Shown piece after piece: positions 53,155 through 64,000 of a DNA stretch of 64,000 nt. Numbering within the stretch: the stretch's first letter is position 1; each line of letters begins with the position of its first letter. The position numbers were made by a program, and so were the translations under genes. The notes beneath the pieces are model-generated. The model was given only the letters and a program-made list of their open reading frames with translations, ran no database searches and had not been told where the DNA came from. The stretch is from Plectrocnemia conspersa (taxonomy: Eukaryota; Arthropoda; Insecta; Trichoptera; Polycentropodidae). Location of the stretch: contig VTFK01000002.1 of the NCBI GenBank assembly GCA_009617715.1, forward strand, positions 2,480,001 through 2,544,000, in the 5' to 3' direction.

Positions 53155-53523
53155 ATGTTACGTGAGGTCATAAGAGTAAACTCTCCAACCATAACAGTTA
53201 ACCCTTTTCCAAGTGGTGACAGTTGTATAAATTTAACACAGGCCACACACACGTCTGGAATGAATGTGTGTATTCCTTGCCAAAAAATCTACCTTATTAC
53301 GTATACAATTATAATGATAATGAGATTCTTCGAAAGGAAGATCAAAAACAATTCTTCACAAATATCTTACAGCAAGATCCGGCTCGGTAAGAGTGAAATT
53401 GGACCATTCGCTTTCTCCTTTCCAAGAATACGCAGTAATGCGAGACTAAAAAATACTAAAAAACCCACATCCTCTTTGTTATTACTAAAAAACATTATTA
53501 CGCAATATACAGAACAATGTTAA
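53155..53523 (+). other. unrecognised 122-codon open frame
   Basis: The longest ATG-to-stop frame in the window outside the hAT element, in a patch with higher GC than its flanks. The translation starts MLREVIRVNSPTITVNPFPS, has a short hydrophobic run in the middle (YLITYTIIMIM), and is basic and Ser/Lys-rich afterwards. I recognise no domain, signal peptide or repeat. With stops this frequent in A/T-rich DNA, a 122-codon frame is somewhat unlikely by chance, but local base composition reduces that argument. It could be an unspliced exon, a lineage-specific gene, a relic of a transposon or noise. Confidence 0.2.
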
Positions 53524-54040
53524 AATATAATACCCAACACATCGATATTTCGCGGATATTGACACTGGCTATCAGCTGGCCGTCAGTCTTGATTTATATA
53601 CAAATATTTATACTCCTGAAATATTCCAATTTAACATTTTATGTACACATGTAAAATATACCTAATACATAAATATTTTTATTTTAATATATTAAAATCA
53701 AAGTAACGTATATAAATTATTACATGTAAACTAAAAGTGTATCTTCTGATATTGTATTTTAGGTAAAATGGCTCATTTTCAATGTACATAATCATGATCT
53801 GATCGTAAATATTCGTTTATAGGTCAGCTCTGTTATGTTTTAGATCCTGACTTTGTAAGCTTTCTATCAACCTTTAAATTCGATATAAGTATCGTATATA
53901 TTTTTTTAAAAAAAAATGGTCAAGAGAAATATTTTAGTTTAAATTTTTTTTCTAGGTGTACACAATAAAATAATAAATTAAACTGGCCATTGTTGCAATG
54001 GTTAAATGTTATAGTAATAGTATGAGAAGCCATAGTATAT

Positions 54041-54070
54041 TAATAATTACTACAATAATAATTACTACAA
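54041..54070. repeat. perfect tandem duplication, 15 bp x 2
   Basis: TAATAATTACTACAA occurs twice head to tail. A typical A/T-rich slippage product. Confidence 0.9.
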
Positions 54071-54224
54071 TTAGTAATTAATAAATACAGAAAGCCTTTG
54101 ACTTTGAATTCGTACTTACATAAATGTTTTTTTAATATAGATTGAAATTATGGGAATCAGTAACATATATTTATTTAATTATAGATGAATATGTAAATTA
54201 TAATTTATAATCAATAGATGTCGA

Positions 54225-54395
54225 TTTTTAATATTGGAGCATTTATATAAATTTAAAATTTGAGTCCGTGGATCGAACTCGCGGCTTTTGAATTACTAGT
54301 CTAGACCTTACGGACTACGCTATTCTAAGCTTAACTAGACACACCATTAACGAGTAGGTACAGTATTAAAATATAATTTTTGTCTAATAATAATT
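54225..54395 (-). repeat. tRNA-derived SINE, copy 2
   Basis: On the minus strand box A (TAGCGTAGTCCGTAA, 54322-54308) is identical to that of copy 1 at 15.2 kb. Box B (GAGTTCGATCC, 54280-54270) sits at nearly the same distance. The intervening CTAGACTAGT word and the flanks (ACAGTATTAAAATATAA upstream, an A/T-rich tail downstream) also match copy 1 with substitutions. This indicates old copies of one RNA polymerase III-driven family, not tRNA genes. Confidence 0.6.
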
Positions 54396-57300
54396 TCAAA
54401 GAGGTATGTATATTTGAAATTTATTTCAAAGTGAATATTTTACATTCAATTGAAAAGTGTTTTAGAAAAACAATAATTGAAATTTTGCAAAGCTTACAAA
54501 AATATAAAGTTATTGAACTTAAAAAGCTTAATTTAATATGTTATATTTATTTATCAAATATTCGAATTTAAAGCCTAGTTTTATATTCCGTTTTATAACT
54601 GTATTTAGATTTATGTCACGTTTATAATGTAAATGTAGATCAAGTGTAATATTTTTTTATTCAATCTTAAAAGTAAATTGATAATTTCACAAGAATAACA
54701 AAACACTGTGAGGTACTTTATTATTTTATGTTCTTCACATAGAAAACAATATCAGGTTATCTAAATATAAATTTTTACATACAAGAATAACTAAAGCAAA
54801 TTAGCATTGTTTGTTTATTTTTTTTTTCAACTAATTTATTCTTAAGGCAATTAATATATTTAAATGCAAATTAGGAAAAGACATTTTATTTGTTGTTATG
54901 GATAGTAATAAATTATATTTATAATATTTAATCCTGATACACGAAAAATGTACGTTTTAGCTGACCATCACTGAGTAAAAGTATATATAAAACAAATATG
55001 TGTCTGCGATACTGCAAATGTTCCTTGCGCTAAACCTAGTGTAAACAAGTAAACACTATGTACGCTTAACTATGAATATTGTGTTTTTGATTAAATTTTT
55101 TGCATATGATACGAAAAATAATATATTTCCTATTTTAAGAAAAGGTTAATATTTAACAAAAAATGCTCGCAGGAACAAAAGAAAATTTTGCATAGCAAGT
55201 CTAACTTTTGCTGGTTTTAACTCAAAAAGTCGAAGTAACCGTAAATTATTTGACTTTGTACTTCAGTTTATTCTCGCTGAACTGAAATTTTTGTCTAATT
55301 TCGATATGTTTTTCAAGCGTTCCAGTCAGCAAAAATATAAATAATTCAAGCCTCTTTGGTTGGTTACCTAAGACAATTTCTTAGGTATGTATTTCTCGCA
55401 ATATATAAATATGACATATTTTAAATAAATTAATATTTTAATTACATTATTTATATCAAAATATATGTGTCATTAGACAGTTTAATACATATATGAAAGT
55501 AAACCATTCAAGTGTATTTGCAGTTAACGATGTTCGTTCTATCGAATAATAAGGCGAGCAAGTTCATATATTTACCGGATCTACTGCAAGTGCAATAAAC
55601 TAAACAGTTAGACGTATGTACGTTTGTGACAACTTTCTTATTGTTAACCGGTATTATGAGCATGATAGTATGAGAATTTTTAATGCATGATAGTATGAGA
55701 AATCTAAGCGAAAACCAAATTTGAAAAGCTAAGTTGCAAAAGTTAATTGAATAAATCTAAATACACGTTATAATAATAAAACTTAATCTAGAAAACATAC
55801 CTTTAAATATAAATATAAAAAATAATATAGAATCGTGACTTTCTCATTTTATTTTTTATTCGTTTTCATATCTACGACACAATTGAAAAAATGCTTAATA
55901 TTAAAAATTTGTAATGCTTGTTTACTCATTTCTATGTTGTATATTTTTTTGAAATTCAACGTGGGTTGAATATAAATTCTATGAATTAAGACCTTTTAAC
56001 ACACAAAATATCAAAAAAAAATGTAAATTAGGTATTTACGTTTTATAACCAAACATAAAGCGAAAAACTTGGATTGAAACATTCAGCATAAATTTGAGTC
56101 TATAAAAATATAACGAAGATGTATTATACGTTAATCGTAAAAGTATGTTTAACTGTAGCGTAATATGATTTATGCGAGAAGGGTAATTTCGTTAACGTTC
56201 AAGATTAATGTTCTCCTTTATTAACGTATCTAATAATATTATATTGTAATAGCATTTATCACGGAAAGTGTATCAATGGAGAATTTACTATATATCTATG
56301 AGCGTAATTTTTTAATTTTTGATGTGATATATTATGATACATTGAGACTGCAAGACATTTTTAACACGAGTCTGTTATATTTAACCACTCGAAAAGACGC
56401 TCTCAGTTTGAGGTCATTGTTCATGCTTGGAGATTTTTCTCGCATGGTTGGTCACCAGAATGCAAAAATAAAAACAGTTTACTTGCTTTTTGAAAACTTT
56501 CTTTAAGCTACATTTAATATACTTTAATAAAATAAAGTTATGTTATACTTAGATATAATATAAAGACAAGACTTTCAAAAGAGCTTGAAAACGGGTCGTA
56601 AGCTTTCATGTTCCTTTGGGGGTATAGTTATACTTTGAACTAGTTGCAGTCTATTTGAATAAACTCTATGTTATATTTTTATTTTTTGTTCTAAAGGTAA
56701 CGTTAAACATATTTCAAATTTGACTTTTAAAGTAAACGTTTCAAAGTTAAAATATGCTGGTTGTAATTTACTATGATTATAGTATATTTTTAGGAATACA
56801 CAAGCCTTTAATTTTCAGTATATTAAATTATATGTTATCTTTGTTATAAGAAATTTCTAAGTTGATTCTTAAATAAAATATAGAGGATCGTAATTCGATT
56901 AAATAGGTAATTTAATTCAAATTCAATCAATTTATACTTTTATTTAGTCTCTTTGAGAAATTATTTTCAGATGGCAAGCTTATAATTAATTTATTTATAT
57001 TTATTCAATAAATGTACATTCTCAAAAACTTACTATAACATATACTTATTTATGTTTTAAAAAAAATGTTTAATACGAGTGACAAAAAGTATATCTAAAT
57101 ATGGTAAAAAAAAAAGTATAACTAAATATCATAAAACTAACAAATAGATTTAATTAACATAAGCAATATCTGGACCACTATCAAAAGTATTACTAACTAA
57201 CCTATAAGAATATTATTTAAATTTAATAAACTAAATATTTAAAGAGAGCCTCTAATGGAAGACCTATATATTATTTTTATTTTTACAAGTACCTAGTTGT

Positions 57301-57619
57301 TGGGAGAAGAATAAAAAAAAAAAAAATATATGTATTATAAAATTGCTTATTATCCAAATAAAAAGATTGCATTAAGAATATTAAAAAAAACATGTTATTT
57401 TAACTGAAATATTATTATTTTATAACATATTCTCATAATCATTCGCCAAAATCGTGTATCCAATTAAAAATCTTTGTATACATATGTTCAACATATACAT
57501 TTATGTCGAAAAAACGTAAATTTTTATTTTATATTTATGTTTATCAAAAAAAACGAATCGATACTAGTGTATTTTTAGATATGGTATGTATCACCACCTA
57601 TAACATAAAATAAATATCG
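54396..57619. other. A/T-rich noncoding stretch, probable intron
   Basis: No convincing exon. The frame at 56276-56506 (76 codons) crosses a patch with more ordinary base composition but has no known domain. A 17-bp near-tandem repeat lies at 55660-55701. Confidence 0.55.
55660..55701. repeat. 17-bp direct repeat, 25-bp period
   Basis: GCATGATAGTATGAGAA occurs at 55660-55676 and again at 55685-55701, separated by 8 bp. Confidence 0.85.
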
Positions 57620-58165
57620 TCAAAATAGATAGGGCGTCAAAACCAATCTGAGAAATCTCCCCCGAAGTATAACATCGTGTTCTCGTCAATCGTACAATAG
57701 TAATTCAATAAAAAAAGACGACGAATACACCCTTTATAGTCGAATGAGTCCAATCTTCGCGAGATGGACCCGAGTTTTCAATAAAGCATTGTTTTTCTTT
57801 CAGAATAAGGAAAAGTGCCAATAATAGGCGTGAAAACGGCGCCAGAAAAATCTTCATAATCCCTTTTCCGTATCTGTGTCCACATAAACAATTTCCACTT
57901 TGATAAAAGCCTCCGTTTTTCTTACTACGATTAAATGCAAAAAAATAAATTTGGGGTAAACAACTTCCGATGGGTCACAATCTCCACAACCCGCAATCAG
58001 ATCTTGTTCGCAGGCAAAAATAAATTGTGCCGAGTTATCGCAAAACTGCTGAAATAAATCTAAGCAAATCGTAAGTTAATGCTAGGTGTAAACAGGCCAT
58101 TAGCGTGCTTTGGGATTTCAGCTCGTGACCCTCCCATTTTTTTTTACTTAGAGTAAAAATGCCCC
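57620..58165. other. high-complexity noncoding block, candidate regulatory element
   Basis: About 540 bp with clearly higher GC and sequence complexity than its A/T-rich flanks, no long ORF on either strand, no transposon motif and no internal repeat. Such blocks within long introns of developmental or neural genes are often conserved enhancers. Here that is inference from composition and position only. Confidence 0.25.
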
Positions 58166-61141
58166 TAACGAATTTCTTTCCCACTGCGTCTTAATTACTG
58201 TTATAAGTAACTGTGAAAAAGTCATATATTTAAATTTAAATATTCGAGCTTTATGCATACATTAATCAAAACAATAATTACACTAGGATTAACAGATTTT
58301 CTAAGCTTTATATTCAAAATATGTAATATATAGCAAATAAGTTTGTTATATGGACTGTACATAAAAACATATTGTCATTTAACACAATAGAAATACAATT
58401 TATCGTATCTTTGAGGCTAAAAAGTAACACTTAACATTTTAAATGCTAATATTGGTAAACTAACAAAATATTTATTTAATTTTTCAGTTCAGAAAGTGAT
58501 GCTTCAATATATAACAAGATAATTTTTATTTTAATAATTTATATCCAATAAAACATAAAATTATACTAGTAATACGATTAAATTTACATGACGGCTTCAT
58601 AAAATTCTATAAATTTCATAAAACATAATAATAACCCATGGAACATTAAATCAATGAATCGTTAAAAATGAAATATATTTTGTACTTACCAACAGGGAAA
58701 ACCATTTTTTTATATTGTACAGATTTATATTCATGCTATGGTTATTTATGTCCAAACAATATTTTTTAGAATTAAAAAATATATTTAAAACAATTAATAA
58801 TTTACTCTATCAATTACATTATTTGATGTTGATACTGATTTTAAATTTCGCTATATTAAATAAATATATATACATAATTGCCAAAATATTGCTGTTCAAT
58901 ATTTGTTTATTAAAACAATAATTTAATTTAACATCCAGATATTCAACGAATAACATTTTCACAAAATCTCTTCCACAGCAATATTAATAAAATCACCATT
59001 AGAGAAATTCAAGCGATACATCGCATGCTTGTATTACATTATGGTTTACCTGACTGGTTCAGCTTTTTCGATTACCAATCATCAATTAATTGTTGAAAAA
59101 ATATTTAATTAACATTTCGTTTATTAACTGCTAAGTGAATATTTTTATTCAGAAAAATCCCTAAACGATTTGTTAACGATTACGCGAACTGATGGGTTTA
59201 GATTTATTACAGCCTTTGTTCTTCGTACATAAAATAAATTGCGGAAATATATCAAAGTTTGTATTTATTGAATGTAATTATTCAAGCTTTTAAACATAAT
59301 TATTTTTTAAAGCTGAAAACGTAAAAGAATATATAAATTATTTATTAATATATGTTTATTTAAATACTGTTTTATTTACATTAAAAACAAGCTTTAATAA
59401 AATTTATATTCAAGATTATTGTTAATATATTACAAAATACTGATTACCATAAATTAAGTCCCTTTTATGATTGTTGGAACTTTATTTTAATCATATATAA
59501 AATTTAACGTAATTCTAAACGTGTTCCAAAAGCCACACATTACAATTTCAATGGGATCTCTACATTGGATGCTTTCAACGTTTTGTCGAAAGTTTAGAGT
59601 CGGACCTGCACGTACATATCTAACATATGCATTATTTATACATCCTAGAAAAAAGTATATAGAAGTCGAAGGGGTTATTTAGGACGTTTTTCCGCAATAT
59701 AAAATACACTTGCTAGAGTTATTTATTGTCTTGAAAATATACTTTTACTCGTTATCTATCTGTGATAAGATCTTTCCCAGGTTCATTTGTATATAAAAAT
59801 TGTAAGAAATGCGTTTTGGAATGGATAACAAAAAGAAAAGATAATAAAGGGCAATCGATACACAAAAAAACGTAGACTTTGAATATTCTATTAGAATATA
59901 ATGGTAAATTTTCAATTGAATGGTCTTGAATGATTTATTGTGGACTTCTTTAAAATCGTATTATGTTCACGAACATTTACGTTGAATTTTTACATATAAA
60001 TTTAGAATTACATAAATATAAATGCATGAAATTTAAGTGAATTTGCATATCATATATTCAGCAAATGAGTTGAAAACATGGCTTAAATAAAATGTTATAA
60101 AAAATTAAAACACTTACAAAGTATTCACGGCTTTATTTGAGTAAAAATATACCTTTTCTGTATTTTTTAGTATTGCCAATATCGTAAAACGAGCGACGAA
60201 TAGTAAAAAGTTTTAATTATCAGGTTTGAATTATAAAATAAATTTAAGCGTTAAATTTCTTTGATCCTTTTCTTTGTATATACATTGAACCAGAGCTTAA
60301 ATACATTGTATTTTTAGCTAAGCTTAATCACAACATGTTTATCATAAAAATATTGTCTATATGTAAATATATGTATATACATTTTAAAGGAACGATCATA
60401 ACGTGAATTGTATATAGAAAGGCTAATTATATGTAAATATATAACAAATAGTATTATTTAATTAATTTTTAAATACAAGAATAATATTAGAAACACATAA
60501 AATTTAATTATGATAAAAGAAGCCTAACAATAATAATGAAATGTCACATACGAGGAATTATAAAGATTTATTATTTAAATCTAAAAATATATTTTTTTCA
60601 ATAAATTTGCTGTTGACAGATTTCTTGTAAAAACGAATTAAGTCAAGCTGTATACGAAACAAAGAGCAAACTTCAATTTGTGTGTAAAGACATCTCTTTG
60701 ATTGCTCCATGCTTATAAAGAAAACAAATTAACGGTACAAGAAAAAATATAAATTTTTTTTCGGAATTAATTTTATTTATTTTTGCTATGCTGAAATTTT
60801 GAAAGCTAATATAATACATAAATAATTTTTCCTTAATCAGATTTTTCTTTTAAAAATATAAAACACAAAGATATGTGAGTCAAGTATTAAAGAAGTCATT
60901 GCTAAAAAACAATGGTAAACAACCCTGAATTAATAAATTAAAAATGAGGGGGGAAGTAGACATTAAAATAAGATAAGATGTATTTTTTTAATATCTCACA
61001 ATACACAGTACCATGAACAAATATTTGTTTTAATCTCCTTTAATTTAATATAAATATTAATAAGCACCAATTTTATAAATAATAAAATTACTGCACTGGT
61101 AATTTAAAAAGTATTTTAAGAATTTTAATCTTCGCATTCAG
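58166..61141. other. A/T-rich noncoding stretch, probable intron
   Basis: No gene or repeat recognised. The patch at 59.52-59.70 kb is slightly GC-richer but unremarkable. Confidence 0.6.
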
Positions 61142-61450
61142 TAACACGCAGGTGGAAACTAGTGAGAATTTTATTAGAATTTATTACATACATATATTGC
61201 GGCTAATATGATGGGCGAGTATCGTTTTCTCCGAACAGTGGTGGAGAACCTGGCGCAGGGATGATGTCCGTAGAAGATTCTCAGGGATCTTGTAAGTGGT
61301 AGTGACAGTGTATGGAGGCAGTTTGCGATGATAGTGTTCGGGAGTCTCAGGTCATATCTTTGCATGCGTCGGTGGGGGCGCATCTGCTAGTCTCTTCGAG
61401 TGTCTGCCGGAGTCTCTGCTGGAGTCTGCCAGGTGACTGCCTTCTCTTCG
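61142..61450 (-). repeat. LTR-like interspersed repeat, copy C
   Basis: Its reverse complement aligns along its length with copy A (14301-14612), and its tail aligns with copy B (14751-14880). Shared words include CATCCCTGCGCCAG, CCACCACTGTTC and CTCACTAGTTTCCACCTGCG. Upstream in its own orientation (about 61450-61560) are GATTGG words (CCAAT box on the opposite strand) and a weak TATA-like ACTTAAA. Near its end, AATAAA occurs. This layout suggests U3-R-U5 of a retrotransposon LTR, but no flanking pol or primer binding site is present. Two minus-strand frames overlap it (61174-61383 and 61352-61570), with no recognisable domain. Confidence 0.6.
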
Positions 61451-61570
61451 TCGAAGTCCAGGTTTAAGTATCGAGGGCTGCAAAAAATACTGACCAATCA
61501 TAATTATGCAGCGATCATCCAGCCAATCGCTGCACTCGCTTTTTAGATTCAACGAAACAAGTATACGCAT

Positions 61571-64000
61571 TTAGAAAGTGACAAATGCTTGATGGATTTT
61601 GATTTTTTTATACGTACCTTGAAATATTGTGGCCTTATGGTGCTATATTGTTTCCCGTAACCGTTTCATCCCAAATAAATATTCATTCAATGCACCGGAG
61701 AATACATCACAGTAACTATGCGAGTTTCAAGAATCAAACAAGAGCTCTTTGTTATCCCACAATATAGTTTTAAACAGGTGCTAAGCAGGTGCTGAAGGAA
61801 CCGCAATCGCTCTGAAGTTCATATATATTTTATTATCCATTTTGTGGAACAAAGTGACGTCTCCACAAATCAAGAATCGACGAAGTTCTAGACGACAAAT
61901 TAAAAACTTAGTTATTTTAACGCGGAAATTTATGTGTATGTCTTCTAAATGAACTGCCATTTTTATTCAATAAAATCGCAAATCAATATAAATCACACAG
62001 CTTTCTCTATGAGCTTTAAATAAATTATATCTTGCTAATCAATTGCTTTTAAATTTTTACGAAAATGGAATTTTTGATTTAAAAAATCGTAGATGTATCT
62101 TATGCATGAAAACATTGCACTATGTAATTCTAACTAGATGTATTTGAATTTCAATTGAAAATATTGGTTCTAGATGTACCATTTTGTATTGGGTTGAATA
62201 ATTTTGGCATTAGACTAGAATGCCATACTTTATCGAAAGCCTGGGATTGGAAGCTTTTTCAATAATGTCGTTTATCTATATTATTTGTTTCGGAATACAA
62301 ACACTAGAAGTATTGATCAGTATGACGATCCAGCGGCTTTTCTGGTTTGGAAAGTGTGATTACTACAATTTTCCACTGTTTTGTTGCGAAGCAAAGTCTG
62401 AATGCAGATGAGTGAGCTTAATTGTTCTCTTCCGCGAAAGCTCTTTCAATATTTGAACATAATTTATACAAAGGCTAGACGCTTTTTTATTTAGAATTCA
62501 TATAATACATTTTACTTTTTTGAATAAAAGCAGTTTGTTAGTTTTACAATCATTTGAATGATTAATTCATCGTCTGATTGCGGAAAGCGAATATTTACAT
62601 ACATTTTACCTACATATGAATATTTATTACAGTGTTCCGCAAACATATGCTATGGATTGCTATTATTTTAATATTTAAATTATTCGCGAAAGAAAGAATA
62701 AAAAAAGCATTTTAACATTATTAATTCATTTTAAACTAGAATTAATATAATTATTCGCCTAAGATAATTACGCTTTACAATTTTTACTTAAATTGTCTTT
62801 AATTTTATTCTGATATTCAACCTTAATGTCAAATTCATTATATTTCAAAGCATCTAATACAATATTAAGATCATAATTATATTATTTTAAACCTGGGAGA
62901 CATAGCTATAACAATTTTCTAAATAATTAAAGTATTAAAGTTAATACCTCGTAAAATTCTAATATTACTCAGACCTTTTTAATAGTATTATAAATTAATT
63001 AAATTATTATTTTAACATATATTTATATACAAAAGCTAAAAGTTATTACTGCTCGAAAACAGTTTTCATTGAATTTCCAAATACTTAACAGAACTTAAAA
63101 TCGATAGTTATAATTTAGTTATTTTTTGTGAAGTTCAAACAAATATTAAAAAAAATATTATTAAAAATATAATTTTTATTAATATTGTTTTTTCGTAAAA
63201 ATGTATATAAATAGTGGCATTATCCACTGCTTATATGCATCTAGCGTTAAATAACTAGGCGTAACTGGACTACTTAACTTTTCTCTAAAGCAACTCATTA
63301 GACACAAAAATAAATTTTGAATTTTTGTTTTAATTTAGGATATGCTTGCTCGGTGTGGAGTAACACTATAACCACTAAGTTTTAATAAATTTTAAATTAT
63401 GTGTATTTTTTTACATTAACCTTACAAAAACAACGATTTAAAAATATTGTCATTTTTATACAAGAAAATACTATAAAAATAATAACCAATTTATCTCTTG
63501 TATCTGAGACTATGATAAAAATAGTATTAAATTTAAATATAAGCATTATTGCTTTAGACATGTATTTAAATTAGTACTTAATCATTTAATTTTCTCTTAC
63601 TTTTTTCTTGTATTATTTTTTGAACGTATTTGATTTTTTATTATTAAATTGTAACTAATAAGAATTATTATTTTCTTTATGATATTGTATTAAAATAACT
63701 AAATAGTAACTTGAAAATAGTTATAAACCAGTACCATGTATTCTATTATATTAAAATAAACATTTAATAAAAAAGGTTATACGGATAAATTTACGATAAG
63801 TACGTAGTTCACGTCATACGTTTGAAAAGTGCCGGTACTATAAACTTTAACGACGTTTTCGGTTAGTATAATACACCACTTTCTAAAGATAAAATAGTAA
63901 AATCAATTTTGCTACATGTCACGATTTTCGGCAATTTATATGCAGTTCCATAAAAATGCAGCAATTTACAACAGGTGGAACATGCGCAAATTTGCTACGT
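61571..64000. other. A/T-rich noncoding stretch to window end
   Basis: No convincing gene. 61.62-61.90 kb is GC-richer and holds a small tandem word (GCAGGTGCT twice). The frame at 62220-62411 (63 codons) is hydrophobic with Cys residues but fits no family I know. The last 200 bp are again less A/T-biased and may lead into a feature beyond the window. Confidence 0.5.

Noticed and set aside
1..64000. CRISPR array, bacterial operon or prophage
   Set aside because: No regularly spaced repeats, no ribosome-binding-site-led gene strings and no dense coding. Composition and features are those of a eukaryotic nuclear genome.
1..64000. Endogenous virus genes
   Set aside because: No capsid, polymerase or envelope-like frame was recognised. 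The only retroelement signs are LTR-like fragments and short LINE-like pieces.

Overview
The window looks like AT-rich (well over 70% A+T by eye), gene-poor nuclear DNA from an arthropod, most likely an insect. The evidence is one spliced 5' exon with an insect-like start context, relics of Tc1/mariner and hAT transposons of types common in insects, a tRNA-derived SINE family, long low-complexity A/T stretches, and no long intact ORF. Nothing is prokaryotic or organellar. I cannot name the species; Hymenoptera is a guess from the transposon types.

Layout. 1-13.9 kb is mostly featureless A/T-rich DNA with one small mariner relic (about 2.9-3.1 kb) and an unassigned higher-GC block (8.59-9.0 kb). 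13.9-17.0 kb is a nest of mobile-element debris: a mariner helix-turn-helix relic, two copies of an LTR-like repeat, a tRNA-derived SINE, a Tc1-like relic with one terminal repeat, and a retained coding relic that recurs at 42.4 kb. At 18.5 kb lies a short, internally deleted mariner that keeps both ends. At 21.4-21.9 kb there is an eroded higher-GC block and a near-perfect 47-bp palindrome. At 24.37-26.59 kb is a complete-ended but dead hAT element with a perfect 8-bp target duplication.

The only convincing host gene signal is at 32.56-33.46 kb: a higher-GC promoter/5' leader followed by a short first coding exon on the + strand that encodes a signal peptide and ends at a splice donor. The remaining 30 kb to the right has no clear further exon, so it is probably a very long first intron. 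If so, the transposon cluster at 41.2-43.4 kb, the Tc1 end at 45.4-45.7 kb, the inverted-repeat element at 51.24-51.60 kb, the second SINE at 54.2-54.4 kb and the third LTR-like repeat at 61.1-61.5 kb are intronic insertions.

The genes do not form a pathway. The main content is a record of transposon decay: nonsense and frameshift mutations, substituted catalytic residues, internal deletions and nested insertions, within or beside the first intron of one secreted or membrane protein gene. I found no evidence for a new enzymatic or defence system. The most useful leads are the deleted mariner/parent pair, the protein-level conserved relic pair, the two-copy SINE, the three-copy LTR-like repeat, the inverted-repeat element at 51 kb and the isolated GC island at 43.9-44.2 kb.
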